A stretch of 64,000 nt of DNA from Streptantibioticus cattleyicolor NRRL 8057 = DSM 46488 (GTDB lineage: Bacteria > Actinomycetota > Actinomycetes > Streptomycetales > Streptomycetaceae): positions 3,286,001 to 3,350,000 of the forward strand of contig NC_017586.1 of NCBI RefSeq assembly GCF_000240165.1. Direction: 5' to 3'. A model generated the notes under the pieces. It searched no databases, was not told the DNA's origin, and saw nothing but the letters and a program-made list of their open reading frames with translations. The translations under genes were made by a program, and so were the position numbers. Each line of letters begins with the position of its first letter. The stretch's first letter is position 1. Below, piece after piece: positions 36,427-45,223 of the stretch.

Positions 36427-39024
36427 ATGCCGCGTGTGCTTGGCGAACTCTCGATGAGCCTTCGCTATTCGGACGGGCAGGTCGACGAGGACCGGCTCTG
36501 GCCGACGACAGGCATCGATATCTTCGAGTCATCGGTGCCGTGGCGTACGTTCCGTTGGCGGCACGGCCAGAAGCACTACTCGGGTGCCTACTGGTCCTCC
36601 ACGATGCGTGACCACGTTGTCTACGAGTCGCGGCTTGAGCTGACGCGCCTGCTGTACGCCGACTTCGACCGGGATGTGACGGCGGTCTTCGCCCAGCCGT
36701 TCCTTCTCTCCACCACGGTGGACGAGCGACTGCGGCGCCACGTGCCGGACTTCCTCGTTCTGCGGGAGAGGGACGTACCGCTGGTCGTCGACGTAAAGCC
36801 GCGGCACCTGCTCAGCCGGACGAAGGTGAACTTCGCGCTCGGCTGGGCCCGCGAGGTCGTTCTGAGTCGCGGCTGGGACTTCGAGGTGTGGTGTGAGCCT
36901 CCGGAGACGGAGCTGGCGAATCTGCGCTTCCTCGCCGGGTACCGGCGCGACTGGTTCTTCAACGAGGACCTGCTTGCGGAGATCCGGGAGGCAGATTTGT
37001 ACGGGGCCTCGCTCGGCGAGGCGTTCCGTGCCTTTCCGCACCATCCGGAATGGAGGGTCCGGGCGGCTGTCCTGCGGCTGCTGTGGTGCCAGCACTTCGT
37101 GACGGATCTTGCTGTGCCTCTGTCCGAGCGACACGAGCTTCGGCAGGGGACGGCTGCCGTGACGGGCTCCGGCAGGTACGAACTTCCCCCGGTCGTCGTG
37201 GACGGTGAGCAGGGCATCGACGCCTCGGAGAGCGAAACGACGGTTTATGGGCGGGAGCCTCGCTCGGGAGGTCGGGTGAACGAGTCCGCGGTACGTGTCG
37301 GCGTGGGCACGAGGCTGAAGTACAACGGCGAAGTCGTCACGGTGGAGGAGATGTTCGCCTCCCCGGCCGGCAACGAGGTCCTGGTGCGCGACGGTCGGGG
37401 CCGCCGACTCCGGTTGTCACTACGGGAGGCACTCGCCTCCGGACGCGCCGGGATCATCCCGGAAGGGCCGGGGCCCGGGGCCGATGAGCCACGCGAGGCG
37501 GCCTCTGTGGTGCTGGCACAGCTCACCGACGAGGAGTTGCAGGCAGTGCGTGAGCGCGCCGCCCACATCAACGAGGTCCTCTACGGCTTCCGGTCGGGGA
37601 ACGCCGAGTTCCCAGAGGAGGGGGAACCGAGAGCGCCGTACGCGGCGACAGTTCCCAAGCTGCAGCGGTACGCGGCCAAGGCCGACGAACTCGGGGTGAG
37701 CGTACGCACCATCAAACGGTGGGTTCGGGCCTTCCGGGCAGATCGGGAAGCCGGTCTCGTTCATAACAGGCCAGATCATGGTGACGGCACCATGGGCGGG
37801 CTGGGGCGGGCCGATCCGCGGTGGGTGGAGATGGCCCTGGAGATCATGGCCGAGCATGAGAAGGACTCACAGCCGACCCGGGCCAAGGTCATCCGTACCA
37901 TCGGACCCCGGCTTGCCGCCCGCTATGGCGGCGGCGAGGTGAAGCTGCCGACTCGTGCGACGGCGTATCGCTGGCTCGAGGAGCTGGAGCGGCGCAAGCC
38001 GACCTTCAGGCTGAGCACGAAACGCAACCGGGACATCGCCGCAAGGCCGACGGGTGCGTACGGGAAGCTGCGGCCGACGAGGCCGGGCGAGTACCTGCTG
38101 ATGGACACCACGCGGCTGGACGTCTTCGCGATGGACCCGATCACGCTGAAGTGGGTGCAGGCTGAGTTGACGGTTGCGATGGACTGGTACGACAGGTGTG
38201 TCACGGGGATCAGGGTGACCCCGGTTTCCACGCAGTCCATCGACGTCGCGGCGGTGTTGTTCCAGACCTACCGTCCCCGTCCGGCGGGCAAGGACTGGCC
38301 TGCATCGGCGGTCTGGCCCGATCACGGCATTCCCCGCACGGTCTTCGTGGAGCGTGAAGCTCTCGAAGCAGGCGGCGGAGACGATAAGGCCGGCGGAGAG
38401 AGGGGTGTCGCGGGGCCGGCCATCGTGCCGGAGACCATCGTGGTCGACCACGGCAAGCCGTTCATCAGCGAGCACGTCACTTCGGTCTGCCAGCGTCTCG
38501 GCCTGTCGATCCAACCGGCCCGTCTGCGAACGGGCCGGGACAAGGGTCCGATCGAGAGATTCTTCAAGACCCTGCGCGAAGGTCTGCTGGAGTCACTGCC
38601 CGGCTACAAGGGACCGGATGTGTTCTCGCGCGGAGAACGGCCGGAAGAGCAGGCGTTCTTCTTCCTCCACGAGCTGGAGGCGATCATCCGCGAGTGGGTG
38701 GCCTGCGTGTATCACGCGAGGCCCCACGACGGGTTGCTCGATACGTACGTGCCGGGGCTACGGCTGTCGCCGTCCGCGATGTTCGAACACGGGATCGCTC
38801 GCGCCGGATACATCGAGGTGCCGCGCGACCCGGCGCTTGGCTTCGAGTTCCTGAAGACCGAGTGGAAGCCGATCCACCACTACGGCGTCGAGATCCGCAA
38901 ATGCCGGTACAACGGGGAGGGCCTTGACGGCTATCGCGGTGAGACGAGCCCGTACACGGGGGCGAAGGCCAAGGGAATGTGGCCCATCCATGTCGACCCC
39001 GACAACATCAACTACCGGCGATGA
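36427..39024 (+). CDS. TnsA-TnsB fusion transposase
   Basis: One polypeptide (865 residues from ATG 36427; TTG 36415 and GTG 36421 are alternative starts) joins both catalytic subunits of Tn7-type cut-and-paste transposition. Residues 55-180 form the TnsA-like endonuclease, with E67, PDF (D108) and VVDVKP (D122, K124) as the E-D-(x)-x-K site that cuts 5' strands. A linker, a helix-turn-helix region (VRTIKRWVRAF) and the DDE (rve) core follow: D560 in LLMDTTRLD, D674 in IVVDHGKPF, E710 in GPIERFFKTL, then a Mu-type C-terminal beta domain. All catalytic residues look intact. Its stop overlaps the next start (ATGA). Confidence 0.92.
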   Translation: MPRVLGELSMSLRYSDGQVDEDRLWPTTGIDIFESSVPWRTFRWRHGQKHYSGAYWSSTMRDHVVYESRLELTRLLYADFDRDVTAVFAQPFLLSTTVDERLRRHVPDFLVLRERDVPLVVDVKPRHLLSRTKVNFALGWAREVVLSRGWDFEVWCEPPETELANLRFLAGYRRDWFFNEDLLAEIREADLYGASLGEAFRAFPHHPEWRVRAAVLRLLWCQHFVTDLAVPLSERHELRQGTAAVTGSGRYELPPVVVDGEQGIDASESETTVYGREPRSGGRVNESAVRVGVGTRLKYNGEVVTVEEMFASPAGNEVLVRDGRGRRLRLSLREALASGRAGIIPEGPGPGADEPREAASVVLAQLTDEELQAVRERAAHINEVLYGFRSGNAEFPEEGEPRAPYAATVPKLQRYAAKADELGVSVRTIKRWVRAFRADREAGLVHNRPDHGDGTMGGLGRADPRWVEMALEIMAEHEKDSQPTRAKVIRTIGPRLAARYGGGEVKLPTRATAYRWLEELERRKPTFRLSTKRNRDIAARPTGAYGKLRPTRPGEYLLMDTTRLDVFAMDPITLKWVQAELTVAMDWYDRCVTGIRVTPVSTQSIDVAAVLFQTYRPRPAGKDWPASAVWPDHGIPRTVFVEREALEAGGGDDKAGGERGVAGPAIVPETIVVDHGKPFISEHVTSVCQRLGLSIQPARLRTGRDKGPIERFFKTLREGLLESLPGYKGPDVFSRGERPEEQAFFFLHELEAIIREWVACVYHARPHDGLLDTYVPGLRLSPSAMFEHGIARAGYIEVPRDPALGFEFLKTEWKPIHHYGVEIRKCRYNGEGLDGYRGETSPYTGAKAKGMWPIHVDPDNINYRR

Positions 39025-39425
39025 AGTTCCCGATCAGCGGTCAGGCGATCGAGCTCGCCCGGAAGCTAGCGGGTAAAAAGTACCGCTTTCCCGACGACGA
39101 GACCGCCGTCGCCGAGCTTCTGGAACGCTGGCACCTCGGCCTGGGACTGACCATGGCCGAGCGGCGCATCGCCCTGCGACAGGCCCGCGAACAGTCCGTC
39201 TTCGACCTGCCCGCCACCGAGGACGACGACATTCGCACGCTGCCGTCGGTCGCCCGGATCTTCGCCGACGCCCGCGCCCTCGACGAGGAGACCGTCGAGG
39301 GCGCGGGCGTTGACGAGGCCGAGCCCTACGAAGGCCTCGCGCCCAGCGATGACGACGAGGAGGACGAACTTGACGGCCCGGATGCGGCCGATGACTTCTA
39401 CGCCGACGCCCTGGAGGACGCATGA
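39021..39425 (+). CDS. Small acidic protein between tnsAB and tnsC
   Basis: 134 residues; the ATG overlaps the tnsAB stop and the stop overlaps the tnsC start, so it is translated as part of the transposition operon. The N-terminal 60 residues are basic and helical (ARKLAGKKYRFPDDETAVAELLERW). The C-terminal 60 are strongly acidic (SDDDEEDELDGPDAADDF). I recognise no family. The position suggests an accessory factor linking transposase and TnsC, but that is inference. Confidence 0.8.
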   Translation: MKFPISGQAIELARKLAGKKYRFPDDETAVAELLERWHLGLGLTMAERRIALRQAREQSVFDLPATEDDDIRTLPSVARIFADARALDEETVEGAGVDEAEPYEGLAPSDDDEEDELDGPDAADDFYADALEDA

Positions 39426-39892
39426 TGCCGCCCTGTCCCACCGAGCCGGCCGAAGGTACGCGTCCCCGGCTGGACAACCTCACGCTCTCCCGCAAGGAGG
39501 GGCTGAGGGCCCTGGCCGAGGCACCCCGCCGCGTCCAACCGGAGATCTTGACCCCCAAGCAGATCGCTGCCCTCGGCGAGGCGGCGCGGCTGGAGTACGA
39601 CCACCTCCGCAGCGTCTGGCACGCCAACCTCGGCCCGCTCAAGACGCCGCAGCTCGAAGCACTGCATGAGGACCTGTGGGACATCATCGCCAGCAATCAG
39701 CAGGACGGAGACAAGGCCAAGGGAGCCGTCGCGGTGGACGCGTTCCCCGGACTCGGGAAGACCACGGCAGTACTGGACTTCGCCCTGAAATACCACCAGA
39801 AGGAGATCGCCCGGGCCGGAGCCTTCACCGCCTCCGGGCACGAACGGTGGCCCGTCTGCCGAGTCGGCCTCACCAGCAACATCGGCATGAAG
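39422..39892 (+). pseudogene. tnsC 5' part (AAA+ ATPase, interrupted by an IS3-family element)
   Basis: First 157 codons of the regulator that assembles on DNA, links target selection to the transposase and hydrolyses ATP. Walker A is FPGLGKTTA (about residues 108-116). Translation as found stops at TGA on entering the insertion sequence (residues NIGMK then stop). The C-terminal part resumes at 41199 in the same frame once the element and one AAG copy are removed, giving an intact 386-residue TnsC. Confidence 0.9.
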
Positions 39893-39963
39893 TGAGCTGC
39901 ACTGATCTTCGTGGAGTCCTTGAAGCCTGGGTTACGATCCAGGCGTAAGGAGAACCACCTGCA

Positions 39964-40275
39964 GTGCCAGCACCACGTAAGTACCCCGATGAACTCCGCG
40001 AGCGCGCCGTCCGCGAGGTCCGCTCGACCGGCCGCCCAGTGACGCATGTCGCCCGCGACCTCGGCATCCACAAGGAGGCCCTGCGGTCATGGGTTCGCCA
40101 GGCCGAGGCCGACGCCGGCGAGCGCGACGACCGCCTGACCAGCTCCGAGCTGGAGGAGCTGAAGCAACTCCGGAAAGAGAATGCCGAGTTGAGGCGGGCC
40201 AACGAGATTCTCAAGGCCGCCAGCGTGTTTTTTGCCCAGGAGATCGACCGTCCCCGGACGAGGCCGAGCAGGTGA
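39964..40275 (+). CDS. IS3-family transposase OrfA
   Basis: 103 residues: a helix-turn-helix (RPVTHVARDLGIHKEALRSW, about residues 25-45) and a leucine-zipper-like segment (ELEELKQLRKENAELRRANEIL). GTG start after AAGGAG. A T6 run (40228-40233, GTG TTT TTT GCC) near the 3' end is the probable -1 frameshift site producing OrfAB. Confidence 0.93.
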   Translation: MPAPRKYPDELRERAVREVRSTGRPVTHVARDLGIHKEALRSWVRQAEADAGERDDRLTSSELEELKQLRKENAELRRANEILKAASVFFAQEIDRPRTRPSR

Positions 40276-41156
40276 TCGACCACCTGCGAGACAAGGGCCT
40301 CGGGGTCGATCCCGTCTGCCGGGTGCTGGGCTTGTCTCCCTCGACGTACTTCGCGCGCAAGACGCGACCGAAGTCCGCCCGCCGGTTGCGTGATGAAGAG
40401 CTGATTCCGCTGGTCACAGCCGCGTGGGAGGACTCCGGCCGCACCTACGGCGCCCGCCGGGTCACCCGCGCGCTGGTCCGCGCCGGCCACGCGGTGGCCC
40501 GCTGCACGGTCGAGCGGCTGATGCGGGAGCTCGGGATCGAGGGCGTCATCCGCGGGCAACGTCGTCGCACCACGGTCCCCGAGCCGACCGCGCCGCGTCC
40601 GCCGGATCTGGTCAACCGGCGGTTCACCGCCGAGCGGCCGAACCAGCTGTGGTTGGCGGACCTGACCTACATCCGCACGTGGTCGGGCTGGGTCTACGTG
40701 GCGTTCGTCCTGGACGCGTACTCCCGCCGGATCGTGGGCTGGCAGGCCGCCACCCACATGCGCACGGACCTGCCGCTGGACGCACTGGAGATGGCGCTGT
40801 GGCGGCAGCAGATCAAGAAGGACGCCGGCCTCATTCATCACAGCGACCGCGGGTCGCAATACGTGTCCATTCGCTATACGGAGCGATTGGCCGAGGCCGG
40901 CGCCTCCGCGTCCGTGGGCTCCGTCGCCGATTCGTACGACAACGCGATGGCCGAGGCCTTGAATGGCACATTCAAGGCCGAACTGATCGAGCATCAGGGC
41001 CCGTGGCGGGACTTCGACGAAGTCGAGCGGGCCGTCTTCCAGTGGGTCGCGTGGTACAACGGTGAACGACTCCACTCCGCCCTCGGCTACCTGCCACCCG
41101 ACGAGTACGAACAGGCGTACTGGGCGAGACCGGAGCAAGTCCCACAGACCGCTTGA
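40272..41156 (+). CDS. IS3-family transposase OrfB (DDE integrase core)
   Basis: Frame -1 to OrfA, expressed mainly as the OrfAB fusion after slipping on the T6 run; GTG 40272 is the internal start. The N-terminal HTH_21-type region is followed by the DDE core: LWLADLTYIRTWSGW (first D), IHHSDRGSQYVS (second D), DNAMAEALNGTFKAELI (E). It looks intact, so the element may still be mobile. Confidence 0.93.
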   Translation: MIDHLRDKGLGVDPVCRVLGLSPSTYFARKTRPKSARRLRDEELIPLVTAAWEDSGRTYGARRVTRALVRAGHAVARCTVERLMRELGIEGVIRGQRRRTTVPEPTAPRPPDLVNRRFTAERPNQLWLADLTYIRTWSGWVYVAFVLDAYSRRIVGWQAATHMRTDLPLDALEMALWRQQIKKDAGLIHHSDRGSQYVSIRYTERLAEAGASASVGSVADSYDNAMAEALNGTFKAELIEHQGPWRDFDEVERAVFQWVAWYNGERLHSALGYLPPDEYEQAYWARPEQVPQTA

Positions 41157-41198
41157 TCACACGATCGCGGACTCTACGAAAGTCGGGGCAGCTCAAAG

Positions 41199-41888
41199 GA
41201 CTTCAACCGAGCCCTGCTGGAGTTCTTCGCACACCCCGGCCGCAAGAGCGGCACGGCCGCGCTGTTCGTCCAGCGTGCCCTGGACTGCGTCCTGGAATGC
41301 GAGACCAAACTACTGATCATCGACGACCTGCACTTCCTCAAGTGGCAGGACAAAAACGGCAAGGAGGTCAGCAACCACTTCAAGTACATCGCCAACGAGT
41401 TCCCGGTCACCCTCATCTTCATCGGCGTCGAACTGGGCAACCGAGGCCTGTACTCCGAGTCCGACGCCCGCGGCGACATCACCCTCGCCCAGACCGCGCG
41501 CCGCACCACCCCGCTGACCATGGACGCCTACTCGGTGCGCAACGACAAGGAACGACGACAGTGGCGCAAGCTCATGCTGGGGCTCGAACAGCGCCTCGTC
41601 CTGGCCCGAAAATATCCCGGCATGCTCGCTGACGACCTGACTGACTACCTCTACACCCGCACCACCGGCCACATCGGCTCGTTGATGACGCTCATCAACC
41701 GCGGCTGCCAGAGAGCAGCCCGCACCGGCGCCGAACTCCTTGACGAGGACCTGTTGGATCAGGTGAAACTCGATGCCGGGGCGGAGCGGGCGCGCAAGGC
41801 GCTGCAGAAGAAGTTCGAGCGCAAGCGGATGACGACCAAGCCCCGCTCCCGCACCGCGAAGACCGCGTCGGCCAAGAACTTGGCATGA
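41199..41888 (+). pseudogene. tnsC 3' part
   Basis: The 229 codons that complete TnsC. The frame runs DFNRALLEFF, then Walker B LLIIDDLHFL and sensor region TLIFIGVELGNRG, then the helical C-terminal part with a Lys/Arg-rich tail (KKFERKRMTTKPRSRTAK). It has no start of its own, although ATG 41520 opens a 122-residue downstream part that could be translated. The last four bases overlap the tniQ start (ATGA). Confidence 0.9.
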
Positions 41889-42961
41889 GCCCCGTCCGTA
41901 CGCTGCCGCTGCGTCAGGCCCCGCTCGCCGGGGAGGCCCTGGACTCCTGGATCGAGGCTCTCTCCGTGAGGCTTCGGACACCGCTGGGTGAAGTGATGCA
42001 GAGTGTAGGTCTGCCACTTCTGCGGAAGACCGGCAACCAGCTGCTCGGCATTCCGCCGGACTGGACGATCCTGTTGGGCTCGCAACAGACCGCCGCCTTG
42101 TCCGTGGCGACGGGCCTGGACGCGGCCCGACTCCGTGAAATGACGCTGCTCCACTACGACCAGCGGGCCCTGGAGATCAACCACGAGCGTCACTTCGTGA
42201 ACCGCCGGGTGCTCTGGGGACGGGGCGGCGGCTCCCGCTTCTGTCCCGACTGCTTGGCGGAATCCGACGGGCGCTGGATGCTGTCCTGGCGGCTGGGCTG
42301 GTCCTTCGCCTGTCTACGCCATCGCCGGCTGCTGGCGGACAACTGTCCAGGCTGCGGGCGCGTCCCTCGTCTGCGACCCCGAAGCTCGCAATGCATTCCC
42401 AGGCCCCGGTACTGCGGGAACGCGCCCGCAATATCGGACGGTTCCTTCACCAGCGGTTGTGGCCTCGACCTCGCGCAGACGCTCACCCTCCGTCTGCCCG
42501 TCGGCCATCCGGCTATGGCCGCGCAGAGCCGCATCACGGACATCGTCGAGAGCGGCACCTCTACCTTCGGCGTCTACGCCCTCATGCCGCAGCCGGCGCC
42601 GGGCGCACTCAGCGACATCCGTGCCCTCTGCGGACGCGTGCTGTCCGACCTCTCCGCCGAGGACCTCATCCGCCGGGCCCCGTACGACATCGCCGGAGCT
42701 CACCTCCGTCCCGATGCAGGCTGCACGCTCGCCGGCCGGGCGGGGGATCGACCCGGCTTCATGGCCCCGGCCAGAGCCGTGAGCGTGGCGAGCGCCGTCA
42801 CCGTCGCGCTGGGCATCCTCGACCAGCCGGACATTCACCAGGCCGGCGAGGCGATGCGGGACCTGCTCACGGATCTGCACGACGACCTTTCCGAGGTCAG
42901 CATCGGCCAGCTCAAGAACTGGGGGACCCGAGTGACCCCCGTTTTCACTGGCATCCAGCTA
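41885..42961 (+). pseudogene. tniQ 5' part (interrupted by tandem IS630)
   Basis: First 359 codons of the target-selection protein. The TniQ domain is clear: PLAGEALDSWIEALSVRL near the N-terminus and the zinc-binding CPDCLAESDGRWMLSWRL ... FACLRHRRLLADNCPGCG (four Cys plus His, about residues 120-160). The frame enters the first IS630 copy at TA 42960-42961 and stops at once. With one TA kept and both copies removed, codons continue at 45224. Confidence 0.9.
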
Positions 42962-44047
42962 GTGTCCTGAGTCGTTAATTCGTGTGCAGTATGCGGCGAG
43001 AGTGCCGAGGATGTCGTCGGCGGTCTTCGTCCAGACGAGCGGCTTGGGGTTCTTGTTCCATTCGTTGATCCAGCCGCGGATGTCCCGTTCGAGTTCGACG
43101 ACGCTGTGGTGGGCCGAGCGGCGGAGTTTGCGGCAGGTCAGCTCGGCGAACCAGCGCTCGACGAGGTTGAGCCAGGACGCCGAGGTGGGGGTGAAGTGCA
43201 GGTGGAAGCGGGGGTGCCGGAGCAGCCACTTCTTGACCGGCTCGGTCTTGTGGGTGGCGTAGTTGTCCAGGACCAGGTGCAGGTCCAGGTCCTTGGGTAC
43301 GGCGGCGTCGATGGTCTTCAGGAAGCGGAGGAACTCCTGGTGGCGATGGCGTCGGTAGTGCTGGGCTATGACCGAGCCGGACGCGATGTCCAAGGCGGCG
43401 AACAGGCTGGTCGTGCCGTGCCGGACGTAGTCGTGCGTCATCTTCGCCGGCGTGGCCGGCGCCATCGGCAGCACCGGCTGGGTCCGGTCCAGGGCCTGTA
43501 TCTGCGACTTCTCGTCCACTGCCAGGACCAGGGCGTTCTGCGGCGGGGACAGGTAAATGCCCACCACGTCGCGGACCTTGGTCACGAACTGCGGGTCGGT
43601 CGACAGCTTCCAGGTCTCCACGATGTGCGGCTTGAGGCCGAACGCCCGCCAGATCCGGGAGACAGCCGACTGCGACATCCCCACCGCCTCGGCCATCGAA
43701 CGCGTCGACCAATGCGAATCTCCTGTCGGCGGCGCCTGACCGAGCGTCCTGGCGACCAGGGCCTCGACCTGCTCGTCCGTAATCTTCCGCGGCGCCCCCG
43801 AACGCGGCCGGTCCACCAGGCCCTCCAGCCGGTCCGCGGCAAACCGGGACCGCCACTTGCGCACCGTCTCCCTCGAGACACCCAGGTCATCCGCGACCTG
43901 CGCGTTCGGCCGGCCCTCCGCGCACGCCAACACGATCCTCGACCGCAGCACCAGCGCCTGAGAGGCGGTCTGCTTGCGCATCCAACCCCGCAGCACCCGG
44001 CGTTCGTGATCGGACAACTCCAGCGGCAACGGCTTCGGACCAGGCAC
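42959..44047 (-). CDS. IS630-family transposase, copy 1
   Basis: 362 residues. N-terminal HTH (NAQVADDLGVSRETVRKWRSRF), then the DDE core: LVLAVDEKSQIQ (D), LVLDNYATHKT (D), SWLNLVERWFAEL (E). The TAG stop is completed by the flanking TA and the next target base, so it exists only after insertion. It differs from copy 2 by one residue (Leu where copy 2 has Phe near the C-terminus). Confidence 0.94.
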   Translation of the reverse strand: MPGPKPLPLELSDHERRVLRGWMRKQTASQALVLRSRIVLACAEGRPNAQVADDLGVSRETVRKWRSRFAADRLEGLVDRPRSGAPRKITDEQVEALVARTLGQAPPTGDSHWSTRSMAEAVGMSQSAVSRIWRAFGLKPHIVETWKLSTDPQFVTKVRDVVGIYLSPPQNALVLAVDEKSQIQALDRTQPVLPMAPATPAKMTHDYVRHGTTSLFAALDIASGSVIAQHYRRHRHQEFLRFLKTIDAAVPKDLDLHLVLDNYATHKTEPVKKWLLRHPRFHLHFTPTSASWLNLVERWFAELTCRKLRRSAHHSVVELERDIRGWINEWNKNPKPLVWTKTADDILGTLAAYCTRINDSGH

Positions 44048-44090
44048 CGCCCCACCCTACAACTGCAAGGGAACTAACGACTCGGGACAC
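42962..44090 (-). mobile_element. IS630-family element, copy 1 (1129 bp)
   Basis: Terminal repeats GTGTCCTGAGTCGTTA (42962-42977) and GTGTCCCGAGTCGTTA (complement of 44075-44090), 15 of 16 matching. Flanked by TA at 42960-42961 and 44091-44092, the usual IS630/Tc1 target. Confidence 0.94.
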
Positions 44091-45178
44091 TAGTGTCCTG
44101 AGTCGTTAATTCGTGTGCAGTATGCGGCGAGAGTGCCGAGGATGTCGTCGGCGGTCTTCGTCCAGACGAACGGCTTGGGGTTCTTGTTCCATTCGTTGAT
44201 CCAGCCGCGGATGTCCCGTTCGAGTTCGACGACGCTGTGGTGGGCCGAGCGGCGGAGTTTGCGGCAGGTCAGCTCGGCGAACCAGCGCTCGACGAGGTTG
44301 AGCCAGGACGCCGAGGTGGGGGTGAAGTGCAGGTGGAAGCGGGGGTGCCGGAGCAGCCACTTCTTGACCGGCTCGGTCTTGTGGGTGGCGTAGTTGTCCA
44401 GGACCAGGTGCAGGTCCAGGTCCTTGGGTACGGCGGCGTCGATGGTCTTCAGGAAGCGGAGGAACTCCTGGTGGCGATGGCGTCGGTAGTGCTGGGCTAT
44501 GACCGAGCCGGACGCGATGTCCAAGGCGGCGAACAGGCTGGTCGTGCCGTGCCGGACGTAGTCGTGCGTCATCTTCGCCGGCGTGGCCGGCGCCATCGGC
44601 AGCACCGGCTGGGTCCGGTCCAGGGCCTGTATCTGCGACTTCTCGTCCACTGCCAGGACCAGGGCGTTCTGCGGCGGGGACAGGTAAATGCCCACCACGT
44701 CGCGGACCTTGGTCACGAACTGCGGGTCGGTCGACAGCTTCCAGGTCTCCACGATGTGCGGCTTGAGGCCGAACGCCCGCCAGATCCGGGAGACAGCCGA
44801 CTGCGACATCCCCACCGCCTCGGCCATCGAACGCGTCGACCAATGCGAATCTCCTGTCGGCGGCGCCTGACCGAGCGTCCTGGCGACCAGGGCCTCGACC
44901 TGCTCGTCCGTAATCTTCCGCGGCGCCCCCGAACGCGGCCGGTCCACCAGGCCCTCCAGCCGGTCCGCGGCAAACCGGGACCGCCACTTGCGCACCGTCT
45001 CCCTCGAGACACCCAGGTCATCCGCGACCTGCGCGTTCGGCCGGCCCTCCGCGCACGCCAACACGATCCTCGACCGCAGCACCAGCGCCTGAGAGGCGGT
45101 CTGCTTGCGCATCCAACCCCGCAGCACCCGGCGTTCGTGATCGGACAACTCCAGCGGCAACGGCTTCGGACCAGGCAC
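44090..45178 (-). CDS. IS630-family transposase, copy 2
   Basis: Same 362-residue protein with all DDE residues present; residue difference L to F from the 44170 base change. Head-to-tail copies allow the inner pair of ends to act as a strong junction, so the array may be unstable. Confidence 0.94.
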   Translation of the reverse strand: MPGPKPLPLELSDHERRVLRGWMRKQTASQALVLRSRIVLACAEGRPNAQVADDLGVSRETVRKWRSRFAADRLEGLVDRPRSGAPRKITDEQVEALVARTLGQAPPTGDSHWSTRSMAEAVGMSQSAVSRIWRAFGLKPHIVETWKLSTDPQFVTKVRDVVGIYLSPPQNALVLAVDEKSQIQALDRTQPVLPMAPATPAKMTHDYVRHGTTSLFAALDIASGSVIAQHYRRHRHQEFLRFLKTIDAAVPKDLDLHLVLDNYATHKTEPVKKWLLRHPRFHLHFTPTSASWLNLVERWFAELTCRKLRRSAHHSVVELERDIRGWINEWNKNPKPFVWTKTADDILGTLAAYCTRINDSGH

Positions 45179-45221
45179 CGCCCCACCCTACAACTGCAAG
45201 GGAACTAACGACTCGGGACAC
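44093..45221 (-). mobile_element. IS630-family element, copy 2 (1129 bp)
   Basis: Directly repeated with copy 1, the two sharing the central TA (44091-44092); its outer TA is 45222-45223. The one base difference I noticed is at 44170 (A) against 43039 (G). Confidence 0.94.
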
Positions 45222-45223
45222 TA

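Larger units (their letters stand above)
39893..41195 (+). mobile_element. IS3-family insertion sequence in tnsC (1303 bp)
   Basis: Imperfect 27-bp terminal repeats starting TGAGCTGC (39893-39919; complement at 41169-41195). The target duplication is AAG (39890-39892 and 41196-41198). It carries the two-frame transposase typical of the family. Excision of element plus one AAG restores tnsC exactly. Confidence 0.94.

Noticed and set aside
40200-40280. Sequencing error splitting a single IS3 transposase gene
   Set aside because: The T6 run and the -1 phase relation are the programmed frameshift normal for IS3 family elements.
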